A stretch of DNA of 64,000 nt, taken from Carboxylicivirga agarovorans. GTDB lineage: Bacteria > Bacteroidota > Bacteroidia > Bacteroidales > Marinilabiliaceae. Shown piece after piece: positions 48,746 through 58,175 of this stretch (within the stretch, counting starts at the first letter, position 1; each line of letters opens with the position of its first letter). The translations under genes were made by a program, and so were the position numbers. The notes beneath the pieces are model-generated. The model had not been told where the DNA came from and did not search any database. It saw only the letters and a program-made list of their open reading frames with translations. The stretch covers positions 171,952-235,951 of the forward strand of contig NZ_JBNGPA010000008.1 in assembly GCF_050589845.1 (NCBI RefSeq). The letters are read 5' to 3'.

Positions 48746-49858
48746 CTATTCCCAATCAAAATTATAGTCGAAAAAGTGTTTGGCAGCAGGATTGATCTCA
48801 TAAATATCAATTCCCATTTTATACAGTTCTTCGATCATCAGTCTCACTCGTTGCACAATAACCTTACCTGTATAATAGCTTTCCAGGTTGTCTGTATTTG
48901 TTTCGTAGATTAATAGGTGCAAGAGGTTACGAACATCCCTTTCTTTATCCGGAATGGTTTTGGGTGAGTCTAATCCTAAAATAGTAGTATACATGGTTAC
49001 ATTACCATATACCTTTGTAGCAACAGGCGACGAGTTTGTCAGGACTAAACCCTTGTTTATGTACCATTGAGGTTCATAATACATATATCTTTCATTCCCC
49101 CATCCAAATCTGTCCCAAACTGGTGCATCTTCCTCTTCTGCCAAATCATCAACATCCTCCAAATACAAAGCTGCTACCGGCTCAAACAGTTCGGCAGGCA
49201 AGAGGTCAATCGCCTTTTTTTCAATTAACAAACTGGAAATAAAACAGTATAACATGGAGTTGCGGTATTTTTTAATACCCGTTACGGCATCCTTATCGAG
49301 TCCATGAAGACTTTCATAATTAAACGCAAAGGCCGGCTCATAACCATTTTGTAAAATCGAATAATAATGACCATAATACTCATAGTTATCTGGTTCATGA
49401 ATATACGGACCATGGCTATACGAATTATAATTGGTTGAACTTGAGCCAATACTGTCTACTATAAATATATGCCTGGGAAAGTAGTTCTTAATAAAATCAT
49501 TAGCAATCATCTTTCCATTAAGCTCAAGTTGGGGCTTAAAAAAACGAAGCACCATAGAATCAAGCATTCTTAGCCCATAATCAATGCTTTCAGCATTAAA
49601 CAGCTTTAGGGTATCCTTTTTCCATGTGTCAAGCTCCTGACGTTCTTGCAATGCAAACATAAAGTCGGTTTTGACATCAAAGTCATAGCATATTTTCACG
49701 CCATAATCATTATTCCACTTGGCAATAAGATCTTTTGTCATATCCACTTCCTCAGATTTGGGAGCTACCTCATCTAAACCGGATGGGCTTAATGCTTCCT
49801 CTTTTTCACAGGAACTGAACAATAGTATTAATCCTAATATATATAGATATTGTTTCAT
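48746..49858 (-). CDS. Mx1-peptidase-like lipoprotein lacking the zinc motif
   Basis: The 370-residue protein has a lipoprotein signal (LILLFSSC) and resembles the putative zinc-binding metallopeptidases (Mx1 type) that follow susD in many Bacteroidetes loci: FIKNYFPRHIFIVDSI, then a C-terminal helix region VIVQRVRLMIEELYKMGIDI. The HExxH zinc helix of that family should lie between these parts, but no HExxH occurs; the corresponding place appears to read YCFISSLL. The protein is probably a non-catalytic binding relative. The family assignment is from memory of the pattern and is moderate. Confidence 0.6.
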   Translation of the reverse strand: MKQYLYILGLILLFSSCEKEEALSPSGLDEVAPKSEEVDMTKDLIAKWNNDYGVKICYDFDVKTDFMFALQERQELDTWKKDTLKLFNAESIDYGLRMLDSMVLRFFKPQLELNGKMIANDFIKNYFPRHIFIVDSIGSSSTNYNSYSHGPYIHEPDNYEYYGHYYSILQNGYEPAFAFNYESLHGLDKDAVTGIKKYRNSMLYCFISSLLIEKKAIDLLPAELFEPVAALYLEDVDDLAEEEDAPVWDRFGWGNERYMYYEPQWYINKGLVLTNSSPVATKVYGNVTMYTTILGLDSPKTIPDKERDVRNLLHLLIYETNTDNLESYYTGKVIVQRVRLMIEELYKMGIDIYEINPAAKHFFDYNFDWE

Positions 49859-49933
49859 TAATATTTTTTTTTAGATATAAAACTTAAAATTACCAGAACG
49901 ACTGCATAGACAGATCTTCCGATAAACTATATA

Positions 49934-51346
49934 TCAATAGGTTACCGGCAACTTATCCATTCGTTCATTGTTACGTATCAGCGGATTATTATCCCGCTCA
50001 TACAATGGTATAGGCAGGGTATAGTTTAAATCCTCCGGTTGTAATTCATAATATTGTGTACTGGAAATTCTACCACTATTATCAGTTATCGAATAGTAAT
50101 GACCAATTGTTGGGCGGTCTTTCATACGTCTGAGGTCAAACCATCGATGCTGTTCTTCAAAACATAACTCTTTTCGCCGCTCTGTTAGTATCTGCATATG
50201 TAGTTCAGGACCTTCCTCTATTACAATGGAACCTTTATTACTATAGCGACTTTCTAGCAAAGTGCGTAAATCACTCGCTGCATCGCCCCCATTATTATAC
50301 CTTGCTTCAGCACGGTTCAAATACGCTTCAGTTACATGCAAATTACTCTTTCCAAGTGAAGTAAAAGACATCTCTCTTTTAGAAGGATAATAGACTTTAA
50401 ACAATTTTCCAGGGGCTTCATAGAAAAAATTCCCTAACCTGTTATCATCGGGATGGTAAAGCTCAATTAAATCCTGACTAACACGATATCCCCCTATGTC
50501 TAATTGAGTATTAAAACTGTACGAAACTGATTCTCCATAAGAAAAGAGCACACCAGCTTTATTTTCTGCAATATAAACACTGTTCTCCTTCATAAAAGGC
50601 AAGTCATTGGATTCAATAACGGCTGTTGCATATTGCTCAGCTTTATCCCACTGTTCCATGTACAAGTAGGTTCGTGACAATAAAAGATCACAGGCTGATA
50701 CCGTTGGGTGCCATTTCGATTTTTCTACTCCACTTTTTTCAATATATTCTCTGGCTGTTTCCAAATCCCTTATAATCTGTTCATAGCACTCTTTAACACT
50801 TGAACGGTTGTATGTTTGCTCAAGGCCGGTGCCCAGTCTTAATGGTACGCCCAGGTCAATGTTTGCTGTAGAGCTATTATAGGGCACCCCGTACAGATTT
50901 GTAAGAATAAAGTATTGATAAGCCCTTAAAAAATAGGCTTCACCTATTATATAATCCTTTTCATCCTGTTCGCCAATGGCATCTTCAACCATTTCAATCA
51001 TATAATTGAAAATTGCAATCTTATTATAACTTGATTCCCAGGTATTATTTGTTTCTACGTGTTCTCCGACATCATCAAGTTCAATTTCCCTTTGCCATGT
51101 ATATAAAGTCTTACTACCTCTTTTAGTATTGTCTGCAGCAACAGGATACTCATCAAGATTATCCGTCATGAATTCAGTCATTAAGTCTTCAAACTCTGCC
51201 AGAAATCTGCTGTTCTTGCCTAACATGGTGGCAGCATAATGTTCAGTGGTGGTAGGTATCAGCTTATCCTGATCCACTTCTTCAAGAAAATCTTTGCAAC
51301 CCAAAAGAAGGCAGGATAGAAGCAGTATTAATATGTATTTTTTCAT
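49934..51346 (-). CDS. SusD/RagB-family nutrient-binding lipoprotein
   Basis: The 470-residue protein has a lipoprotein signal (CLLLGC, then KDFLEEVDQDKLIP), the helix AYFLRAYQYFILTNLYGVPY and the SusD C-terminal signature ERRKELCFEEQHRWFDLRRM. It is the surface lid for the SusC at 51422, 75 bases upstream. The ligand is likely the same as that handled by the downstream peptidases if the cluster is functionally linked. Confidence 0.96.
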   Translation of the reverse strand: MKKYILILLLSCLLLGCKDFLEEVDQDKLIPTTTEHYAATMLGKNSRFLAEFEDLMTEFMTDNLDEYPVAADNTKRGSKTLYTWQREIELDDVGEHVETNNTWESSYNKIAIFNYMIEMVEDAIGEQDEKDYIIGEAYFLRAYQYFILTNLYGVPYNSSTANIDLGVPLRLGTGLEQTYNRSSVKECYEQIIRDLETAREYIEKSGVEKSKWHPTVSACDLLLSRTYLYMEQWDKAEQYATAVIESNDLPFMKENSVYIAENKAGVLFSYGESVSYSFNTQLDIGGYRVSQDLIELYHPDDNRLGNFFYEAPGKLFKVYYPSKREMSFTSLGKSNLHVTEAYLNRAEARYNNGGDAASDLRTLLESRYSNKGSIVIEEGPELHMQILTERRKELCFEEQHRWFDLRRMKDRPTIGHYYSITDNSGRISSTQYYELQPEDLNYTLPIPLYERDNNPLIRNNERMDKLPVTY

Positions 51347-51421
51347 TTGTCTAAAAGTTAAATTTCAATTGTCTATTCAATAGAGATATTATCCGATGCC
51401 TTAAAAATCATAGGATATACT

Positions 51422-54400
51422 TTAGAACCCAATATTTAAGGCAAATGTATACGTTGGTAACATTGGCATTCCTACACCCTGTACCTGGTTAGGGTCCTGT
51501 CCTTTTAAACGTTTATCAAATGCCCATACCGCCAGGTTCGACATGCTTCCACTCAATCTCATATTTCTCAGTCCCAACTTTGCCAGGCTTTTCTCTGGCA
51601 CATTGTATCCTAATGTTATGGCTTGTAATCGGATATGATCCCCCCTTACAACACGTATATCACTCAGATCATACAAACTCCAACCAGTTGAAAGGTATGG
51701 TACCAGATTACTATATGCAACAACATATGATAAATTAGTCGATTCACTTATACTTAAGGGGTTGTTACTTAAGGTCGGAATTACTGCCCACTTTTCATCA
51801 CCAGGTTGTCGCCAACGATCATTAAAGTCGGCATGTAGGTTTTCGGTCGGTAGTGGCATGCTTTGATTTTCATTGTATAGATCCAGTAAGCGAATATGAT
51901 GACCCAGTTGATACGAAAACGAAGCATTAGCTGTGAAACGCTTGAACCTCACTTCGGCATTGAACCCACCATAAACCTGTGGAGATCGTCTTCCTGAATA
52001 AGTTAATATTTCACTCAATAGTTCATTTGCTGTCCCTTCGGTATTCTCAAGATTTTTATATTTAGGAAAACCTTGTTCGTCAAGCCCGTCAAACTGGTAC
52101 GAATAAAAACCATCTATGGGATGGCCACTTTCGTAAATATTTCCATTCAGGTAATCGTTTACATCCAAATCATAAGCTGAAATCTGATTACCTTCAAGTA
52201 TTACCTCCTGCAGCCATGTTGCATTAGCACCAAAGCGCAAACCCCAGTTTTGACTTTTAACAGGAGTACCCCTTAAACTCAGTTCATAGGCATAATCTTC
52301 TTTTTTCCCACCATTGATCAATTGAGTTTGCAAACCATTTACATATGAAATATCACGTGATATGATCAAATCTTTACCTTGGTTGTAAGCCACTTCCATA
52401 CTACCGTTTAAGCGTCCCTGGTAAAGAGAAAAATCAAGCCCTGCATTAATAGTAGAAGTTTGCTCCCAGGTTAAGTTGGCATTTGGCATGGAGCTAACTT
52501 GTGCAATATCTTCATCCATTGTGGCATTATACGTATACTCTTCTATTAACATATAAGGAAGAGCACCTGGCGGAGTTCCCCTGAAACCATAGGAAGCACG
52601 CAGTGCTAACTCATCCATAAAGCTGTTATCACCCCAAAATGTTTCCCTGTGAATATTCCAACGACCTGAAACTGACCAGGTAGGCCTAAACTTGTAGCGT
52701 TCGTATTGGCCAAACTGGTTGGAACCATCACTTCGAACACTGGCTCCTATAATGTACTTACCCCTGTACTGGTATGAGAACAAACCAAACATCGACATTT
52801 GATTGGTCAATTGGTCAGTTATGCTCGGGTATATATCAAAGGGTCCCCGATCCTTTGTTAACCACGTAACCATATATGAATAGGGCCAGTTTTCATCAAT
52901 TTCAGCACTCCCTGGCTGCGGGTATACCTCTGGTATTGAAATAAATGTTCTTCCCTGATTGTGATCATAACCAGGTGCTATCCAGCCACTCGAGCCTTTC
53001 ATTTGCATTGAATTAAGCTCGTAGCCTAATTCCACATTAAAATTATGATGATCAAAGATGGTTTTACTAAGGTTTAACCTTACATTACCACGGTATGAAT
53101 TAGACCCTGTATTCGATGTAGTGTAAAGGCCACCAAAAGGCACTGAGCCATTTGCTTTAACAAACAACTCATCCAAATCTTCCGGATAAAAATATCCCCT
53201 AAACTCGGCCATATAAGCGGTATTATCCTGAATATAGCTATTCTGTACATTGGTGGTTGTACGGTACGACCCGGTAGCCATTAAGCGAACGCCTTTTGCC
53301 AAATTATAATTCAGCGTAACATTAAGGTTAAAATCCTTGTTCTCTACTGAATTGCCTGAATGATTCAATTCATTTTGAAAATTATAATAATTCGGAATAA
53401 CCTGGTAGCCAGTGGTGCCTCTTGCTAGAATAGTCTCAACATAATGTAATGAACCATCCTCATTTTTAAAGGGCAGTGCCCTGCTGTTATAATAAGCCTC
53501 ATCAAATACATTGCCGATGTTGGGATGATTTAATTCCTGGTTTTGTACACTTCCGCTCATACTAAATGCCAGTTTCAGTTTTGACCCCACATCAATATTA
53601 ACATTGGCCCGGGCCGTCAGGCGATCAAGCCCAACACCCGGCTCAATACCTTTTTGGTTATCGTAACCAACCGAATAATAGTAGCGTACTTCCTCTGAAC
53701 CTCCACTCAGATTGATCATATGACTCTGGTTTATTCCGGTTCTATAAAGCTCATCAAACCAATCGGTATTCATTGTTTCATAGCGGGCCACCTCGCTTTT
53801 AAACCCATCGTAATCGATGGTTCCGCTTCTATAATCATATAAAGCTTTTTCGTAACCCGTATAGGATACCAAAGCTTCACTATAACCAATAAAACGCTGA
53901 TGCCTTTCTCTTGAAACATCAATGCGTTCTCTTGAATTCATCAGATCAAAATCACTGTAACTGGGAGCGATCAGAACACTTGAACTACCACTGTAAGTGA
54001 AAGTGGCCTTTCCAACTTTTCCCCTTTTCGTCGTAACCACAATAACACCGTTGGCCGCTCTTGTACCCCAAATGGCTGTTGCAGCCGCATCTTTTAGCAC
54101 ATTAATACTTTCAATATCCTGCGGATTCAGTCCTGTTAACGCATTCCCGATCAGGTTAACTCTGTCAAAACTATTAATATCATCAGCTGTCAAATCAACC
54201 GGGTCATCATAGATAATTCCGTCAACCACCCAAAGTGGTGCCCTTGAGCCTGTAAACGTGCCCCCAGATCTTATTCGGATCTTGGAAGCTGCTCCCGGCG
54301 TGCTACTTAACTGTGTTGCCATTAAACCAGTTGCTTTTCCCTCAAGCATCTGGTCCACTGTTAATGAACCGATCTTATCCAGATCATCAGCTTTAATTAC

Positions 54401-55093
54401 TTCAATGGAGGCAGTCGATTCTCGCCTATTAATCACCTGGTAACCTGTCACTACCACATCACCCAGCTCATGCATTTCCTCATCGAGTTGCACATTTAGT
54501 ATATGGTGCTTCCCATCCAGGGGCACTTCTTTCTCCTGAAAGCCTATAAACGAAAAGACTAGTGCCTCTTTGAGCTCCGGCAGTGTAATTTCAAACTCAC
54601 CATTCATATCGGTTACCGTACCCAATACACTGTTTTTTACCACCACATTAACACCAGGCAGATACTCACCGGTTTTTCTGTCGGTAACGCTTCCCCTGAT
54701 GGTTATTTTTTGTGGTTGTTGTTGAGCATTTACCGACTCCTCATTGGCTTTGATAATGATCACATCATCCACCATGGTATAGGTCAGGCCGGTATTGTCA
54801 AGCGCTTCATTCAGTATTTCTTCAACTGTGGCATCTGTTCTATCGATGCTTACAGTCTGCAGATGCTCTATGTTTTCTTCATTATAGAAAAAACTATAGT
54901 CGCTCTGCTCCCTGATCTTCTCAAACAGGTTGGCCAGACTAAGATCGGTTACACTCAGGCTCATACGCTTACTCTGCGAATAGGAGTCTGCTGAAACAGA
55001 CAGTACTGCAGAAAAGAGCAAAACAATGGTCAACCATGCTTTAGGCAGTCGGCCAGGCGGGCGGACGGCCATTAATACTTTGTTTTTTTTCAT
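51422..55093 (-). CDS. SusC-family TonB-linked importer with STN signalling domain
   Basis: The 1223-residue protein has a long signal peptide, an STN domain (about 45-125, LSLANLFEKIREQSDYSFFY), a carboxypeptidase-regulatory-like domain (about 128-205), a TonB-box-like DVVVTGYQVINRRE, a plug with ASKIRIRSGGTFTG and AAATAIWGTRAANGV, and a barrel. STN domains contact FecR anti-sigma factors, and the FecR and sigma genes lie immediately upstream, so ligand binding probably induces this operon. The plug has an inserted stretch YDDPVDLTADDINSFDRVNL not seen in the SusC at 21581. Confidence 0.96.
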   Translation of the reverse strand: MKKNKVLMAVRPPGRLPKAWLTIVLLFSAVLSVSADSYSQSKRMSLSVTDLSLANLFEKIREQSDYSFFYNEENIEHLQTVSIDRTDATVEEILNEALDNTGLTYTMVDDVIIIKANEESVNAQQQPQKITIRGSVTDRKTGEYLPGVNVVVKNSVLGTVTDMNGEFEITLPELKEALVFSFIGFQEKEVPLDGKHHILNVQLDEEMHELGDVVVTGYQVINRRESTASIEVIKADDLDKIGSLTVDQMLEGKATGLMATQLSSTPGAASKIRIRSGGTFTGSRAPLWVVDGIIYDDPVDLTADDINSFDRVNLIGNALTGLNPQDIESINVLKDAAATAIWGTRAANGVIVVTTKRGKVGKATFTYSGSSSVLIAPSYSDFDLMNSRERIDVSRERHQRFIGYSEALVSYTGYEKALYDYRSGTIDYDGFKSEVARYETMNTDWFDELYRTGINQSHMINLSGGSEEVRYYYSVGYDNQKGIEPGVGLDRLTARANVNIDVGSKLKLAFSMSGSVQNQELNHPNIGNVFDEAYYNSRALPFKNEDGSLHYVETILARGTTGYQVIPNYYNFQNELNHSGNSVENKDFNLNVTLNYNLAKGVRLMATGSYRTTTNVQNSYIQDNTAYMAEFRGYFYPEDLDELFVKANGSVPFGGLYTTSNTGSNSYRGNVRLNLSKTIFDHHNFNVELGYELNSMQMKGSSGWIAPGYDHNQGRTFISIPEVYPQPGSAEIDENWPYSYMVTWLTKDRGPFDIYPSITDQLTNQMSMFGLFSYQYRGKYIIGASVRSDGSNQFGQYERYKFRPTWSVSGRWNIHRETFWGDNSFMDELALRASYGFRGTPPGALPYMLIEEYTYNATMDEDIAQVSSMPNANLTWEQTSTINAGLDFSLYQGRLNGSMEVAYNQGKDLIISRDISYVNGLQTQLINGGKKEDYAYELSLRGTPVKSQNWGLRFGANATWLQEVILEGNQISAYDLDVNDYLNGNIYESGHPIDGFYSYQFDGLDEQGFPKYKNLENTEGTANELLSEILTYSGRRSPQVYGGFNAEVRFKRFTANASFSYQLGHHIRLLDLYNENQSMPLPTENLHADFNDRWRQPGDEKWAVIPTLSNNPLSISESTNLSYVVAYSNLVPYLSTGWSLYDLSDIRVVRGDHIRLQAITLGYNVPEKSLAKLGLRNMRLSGSMSNLAVWAFDKRLKGQDPNQVQGVGMPMLPTYTFALNIGF

Positions 55094-55180
55094 AACTTTG
55101 TAGGTGTTTATAATTAGTGTATTCCTGATAAGGGTACATGCTTGCAGGAGGGTGCGCCAACATCCTCCTGTTCTACTTCC

Positions 55181-56377
55181 TTAGCGGGATACGTAAATAA
55201 TTTTGTTATCCTTTATGTCAACGGATACTGATGTTTCTTCCTCCAGAATTTTTAAGATATTCGACATTTCTTTATAGCGCGGTAAGTCACCGGTGAACCT
55301 TATATTTTTGACACGATCATCAGTTATAATAATTTCAACGTCGTACCAGCGGGCCAGCTTGCCCATAAATACCTCCAGGGCTTCATTCTTAAATATAAAG
55401 CGACCGTCTTTCCACGACGTGTATATCCCGGTATCCACCTCCTGTTTGTTTCTTTGTCCGCTTTTCCTGTTTACAACCAGCTGTTCATGGGGCATCAATG
55501 TATCAAATGCCACCTCATCACCTGTCGTTGTTTGCACCGTTACACGGCCCTCAACGAGCGTTGTTACAATGGCATCGTCTCCTTCATAGGCCGATACATT
55601 AAAGGCAGTACCCATTACCTCTATGGACTGGTCTCCGCAATCAACAATAAAAGGCCTGTTTTGGTCAGCTAGCACATCAAAGTAGGCTTCACCCTTCAGT
55701 AGCACTTTTCTTTTGTTTCCGGAAAAGGTAACGGGGTATGTTAGTTCGCTATCAGCATTTAGGTAAACCTGAGTTCCGTCGGGCAGCACCAGCTGGTATT
55801 CACCTCCCCTTGGAACAATCAGGGTATTGGTAGCTGCCGGTCCGGGTTCGACTCGTTTCTTTGAAGGGTATGCCAACACACCTTCAGTGTTTGTAATGGA
55901 AACAGCTCCTTCCTGAATATGGGATAGTTCATTTTCAGTTAGATCAACAATATGGCCATTGTCTAAGACCAGGGAGGCATTGGTGGTTCCGGGTACAATA
56001 TGAGCTTCTTCTACTGTTTGCCAGCTATGATCATCCAACATCAGGTGATAGGTATAAAACGATGTAAAGCCAATCAGCACAGCAGCTGCAACAGATGCTG
56101 CTGCCTTGCACAGTCTTACCGGAATACTGCGCTCCTGCTTTCTCTCCTGTTGCATGGCATGCAGAAAATGCATCCAGTGATCGTCAAGCTGAAGCTTATC
56201 GATGCCTTCTTTCCAATCGGTAAACGCATCAGCATTAAGTATTTCTTTCTTAAGCTGTGAGTTGCCGGCCATCTTCTCCCATTGATGAAGTTCCGCCTTC
56301 TGCTGCTCATCTAACTCATCCATCACATGAGCAGACAGCAGCTTTGCGTATTTTATATGTTCTCTTATCTTTTCCAT
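55181..56377 (-). CDS. FecR-family anti-sigma factor
   Basis: The start at 56377 (MEKIREHIKYAK) is preferred over 56413, which adds twelve residues of no clear role. The 398-residue protein has a cytoplasmic sigma-binding N-terminus with the tryptophan-containing HQWEKMAGN, one membrane helix (about 87-110), a periplasmic FecR domain (VPRGGEYQLVLPDGTQVYLN, then RPFIVDCGDQSIEVMGTAFN), and a C-terminal DUF4974 domain (FKNEALEVFMGKLARWYDV). It would hold the sigma factor inactive until the STN-type SusC signals. Confidence 0.95.
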   Translation of the reverse strand: MEKIREHIKYAKLLSAHVMDELDEQQKAELHQWEKMAGNSQLKKEILNADAFTDWKEGIDKLQLDDHWMHFLHAMQQERKQERSIPVRLCKAAASVAAAVLIGFTSFYTYHLMLDDHSWQTVEEAHIVPGTTNASLVLDNGHIVDLTENELSHIQEGAVSITNTEGVLAYPSKKRVEPGPAATNTLIVPRGGEYQLVLPDGTQVYLNADSELTYPVTFSGNKRKVLLKGEAYFDVLADQNRPFIVDCGDQSIEVMGTAFNVSAYEGDDAIVTTLVEGRVTVQTTTGDEVAFDTLMPHEQLVVNRKSGQRNKQEVDTGIYTSWKDGRFIFKNEALEVFMGKLARWYDVEIIITDDRVKNIRFTGDLPRYKEMSNILKILEEETSVSVDIKDNKIIYVSR

Positions 56378-56631
56378 TTTTGTCTCTGTAGTCTCATTTA
56401 GTTTTAAGCACAATGCCGTTTACTTTAACATTGTGCTGAATTGGATACAGACTACTTTTAGTCTACTTCTCCGATCAACTCCGCGGCACAACTATCGACA
56501 TCATATTGTCAGACAAGCTGATGCGATTAAAAACGAGGCCAATAATCCGGTTTTTTAATGCAGAGATCGATCTTTTAGTCTACAGAACGAATGGTTTTCG
56601 AAAAGGGGTGACATATGGGATAAAAAAAATA

Positions 56632-57189
56632 TCAAAGAATTTTCATCATTGCCACCATTAAAATGATAAACAATTGTCCGTCAAGACTTTCACGCAAGGT
56701 CTTATAAGCACGTTGGCGCACTGTTTTGACGGTATTAATGGTCACCCCCATTTCCTCAGCAATTTCCTGATTGGTATATCCCCTCATTACCATTTGAATA
56801 ACCTTCATTCCCTGGGGTGACAGGTCATTAATAGCTTTGTGTAATAAACGGTAAGTTTCTTCGCGAAGAATTTCATCTTTAATCTCTTTTTCAACCACCA
56901 GGATCCCTTTTTCTATTGAAATAATGGATAATCTTTTATCCCTTCTTATCTGGCTGAAGCAGGCATTTTTTATCAGTACATATAAATAGGCTCTTAAAGC
57001 CTCTTCGCTGTCAAACTCTTGGTTCCTGTTTTGCCAGAGTTTAATAAAAGCATCCTGGGCAATGTCTTTTCCTTTCTCTTCGCAATTCATAATGCGGGTT
57101 GCCACCATGTGCATGGATGGGTATAAACGGTCAAAAACTTTTTTGAATGCCTGGCTATTGTATTCAACATTTTTTCCTGATAGCTTCAT
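56632..57189 (-). CDS. ECF RNA polymerase sigma-70 factor (FecI-like, Bacteroidetes type)
   Basis: The 185-residue protein has sigma region 2 (KKVFDRLYPSMHMVATRI, CEEKGKDIAQDAFIKLWQNR) and region 4 with a helix-turn-helix (NQEIAEEMGVTINTVKTVRQ). It is the first gene of the FecI-FecR-SusC-SusD arrangement and should direct transcription of the cluster once released by the anti-sigma factor at 55181. The 254-base gap to that gene leaves room for a separate promoter. Confidence 0.95.
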   Translation of the reverse strand: MKLSGKNVEYNSQAFKKVFDRLYPSMHMVATRIMNCEEKGKDIAQDAFIKLWQNRNQEFDSEEALRAYLYVLIKNACFSQIRRDKRLSIISIEKGILVVEKEIKDEILREETYRLLHKAINDLSPQGMKVIQMVMRGYTNQEIAEEMGVTINTVKTVRQRAYKTLRESLDGQLFIILMVAMMKIL

Positions 57190-57223
57190 TAGCTCATTTT
57201 AACTGATTAACAAATTAAGCCAG

Positions 57224-57265
57224 CAAAATTAAGTCTAAGAAAACTTTCTCGCATCAGCAAAATTA
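57224..57265 (-). promoter_or_regulatory. Two TAATTTTG boxes upstream of the ECF sigma gene
   Basis: Two copies of TAATTTTGCTG lie 34 bases apart on the minus strand, 35 and 69 bases before the start codon. Both fit the -7 consensus TAnnTTTG. No clear -33 box accompanies either. Confidence 0.4.
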
Positions 57266-57542
57266 GTAATTACACTACTTTTTTTAAGTACGAAAAATAA
57301 GTAATACGTAAGCAAATATACATCCTAATCACCTGTCTCATTGATGCTTAACAAACGCATTTCGTCACCTCTTCAAAAAAGCGGTCTGATTTCACGGAAT
57401 CAATTTCTTGTTGTTATCACCTGGAAATTTTGATGATCGCCAGTTGAATTGAAGGGTGATATACGACGCGAAGTGCAGGATCGTTATCATACTCACATGG
57501 TCAATGTTATTAAGCTAATGCTGAATTGAAAATCGATCCTGT

Positions 57543-57650
57543 CAAAGTCTTAAACTGTGACTTTGTTTCAGACTTACAGCCTGATATTTACATTATTGTC
57601 AAATTCAAGGGGCGATGCCCCTTGTTTTGATGTTTAAGACCTTCAGTCTT
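57543..57650. repeat. Cluster of four short hairpins (REP-like)
   Basis: In order: CAAAGTC/GACTTTG (57543-57565), an imperfect CAGAC/GCCTG hairpin (57570-57584), CAAGGGGC/GCCCCTTG with a 3-base loop and TTTT (57606-57628), and AAGAC/GTCTT (57636-57650). The third is a good plus-strand terminator, but no plus-strand gene precedes it. Confidence 0.55.
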
Positions 57651-57846
57651 TTATGTAAGTTAATTAGTTTTAACCGATGACATTGAAATACCTAACAATT
57701 AGCGTCTAATGATTAGCTTTTTGAAGGAGGACCTGCACCATTCTCGACCTCACGAGTGCGACAGAAGTGCACATAAAACACTGATGATGGTTTATCGGCC
57801 TTGAGAGTGTGTCCATGCAATTTGATCATGAGGTAAATTCTTTAAG

Positions 57847-57869
57847 GGCACAGATGCGAAATCTGCGCC
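57847..57869. repeat. Isolated hairpin GGCACAGAT/ATCTGCGCC
   Basis: A 9-bp stem with one mismatch and a 5-base loop. It resembles the short palindromes scattered through Bacteroidetes genomes and lies in the same gene-free stretch as the hairpin cluster. Confidence 0.4.
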
Positions 57870-58175
57870 AGCGGGGAGATTAAGGAAAATAACAATAGAC
57901 AATATTAAGGTGGCGATGATGTAATATATATATCTTTACAAGAGTGGTTGACTACTACTAGTTATCAAAAAGGACCATTAAAATTTGACAATTGTTGCCC
58001 TTAAAAATAGAAGGTTTGTAAGGATTTCATAGGCAGATAAAGGTTTTGTAAAACCACTTATCTTTGAAGAGGACTTGATCATCTCGAAAAGGAATTTCCA
58101 ACAAAAGGGCAGAATTCTGAATATTAAATCTATTCGAAGGAGATTGGAAATCGGGAACAATAAGTATTGCAGACA

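Larger units (their letters stand above)
57190..58175. other. 986-base accessory intergenic region
   Basis: Near the sigma gene three minus-strand TAnnTTTG matches occur (57224-57231, 57258-57265, 57313-57320), the first two of which read TAATTTTG. Further along is a cluster of four hairpins (57543-57650) and an isolated one at 57847-57869. A minus-strand frame at 57978-58160 has no family and is dismissed. Confidence 0.5.

Noticed and set aside
55840..55870. tRNA T-arm-like GGTTCGACTC
   Set aside because: It lies inside the FecR coding region, with no acceptor stem or anticodon arm around it.
57978..58160. 60-codon minus-strand hydrophobic frame
   Set aside because: AT-rich composition gives Phe/Ile/Leu-rich chance frames; no start signal or family similarity.
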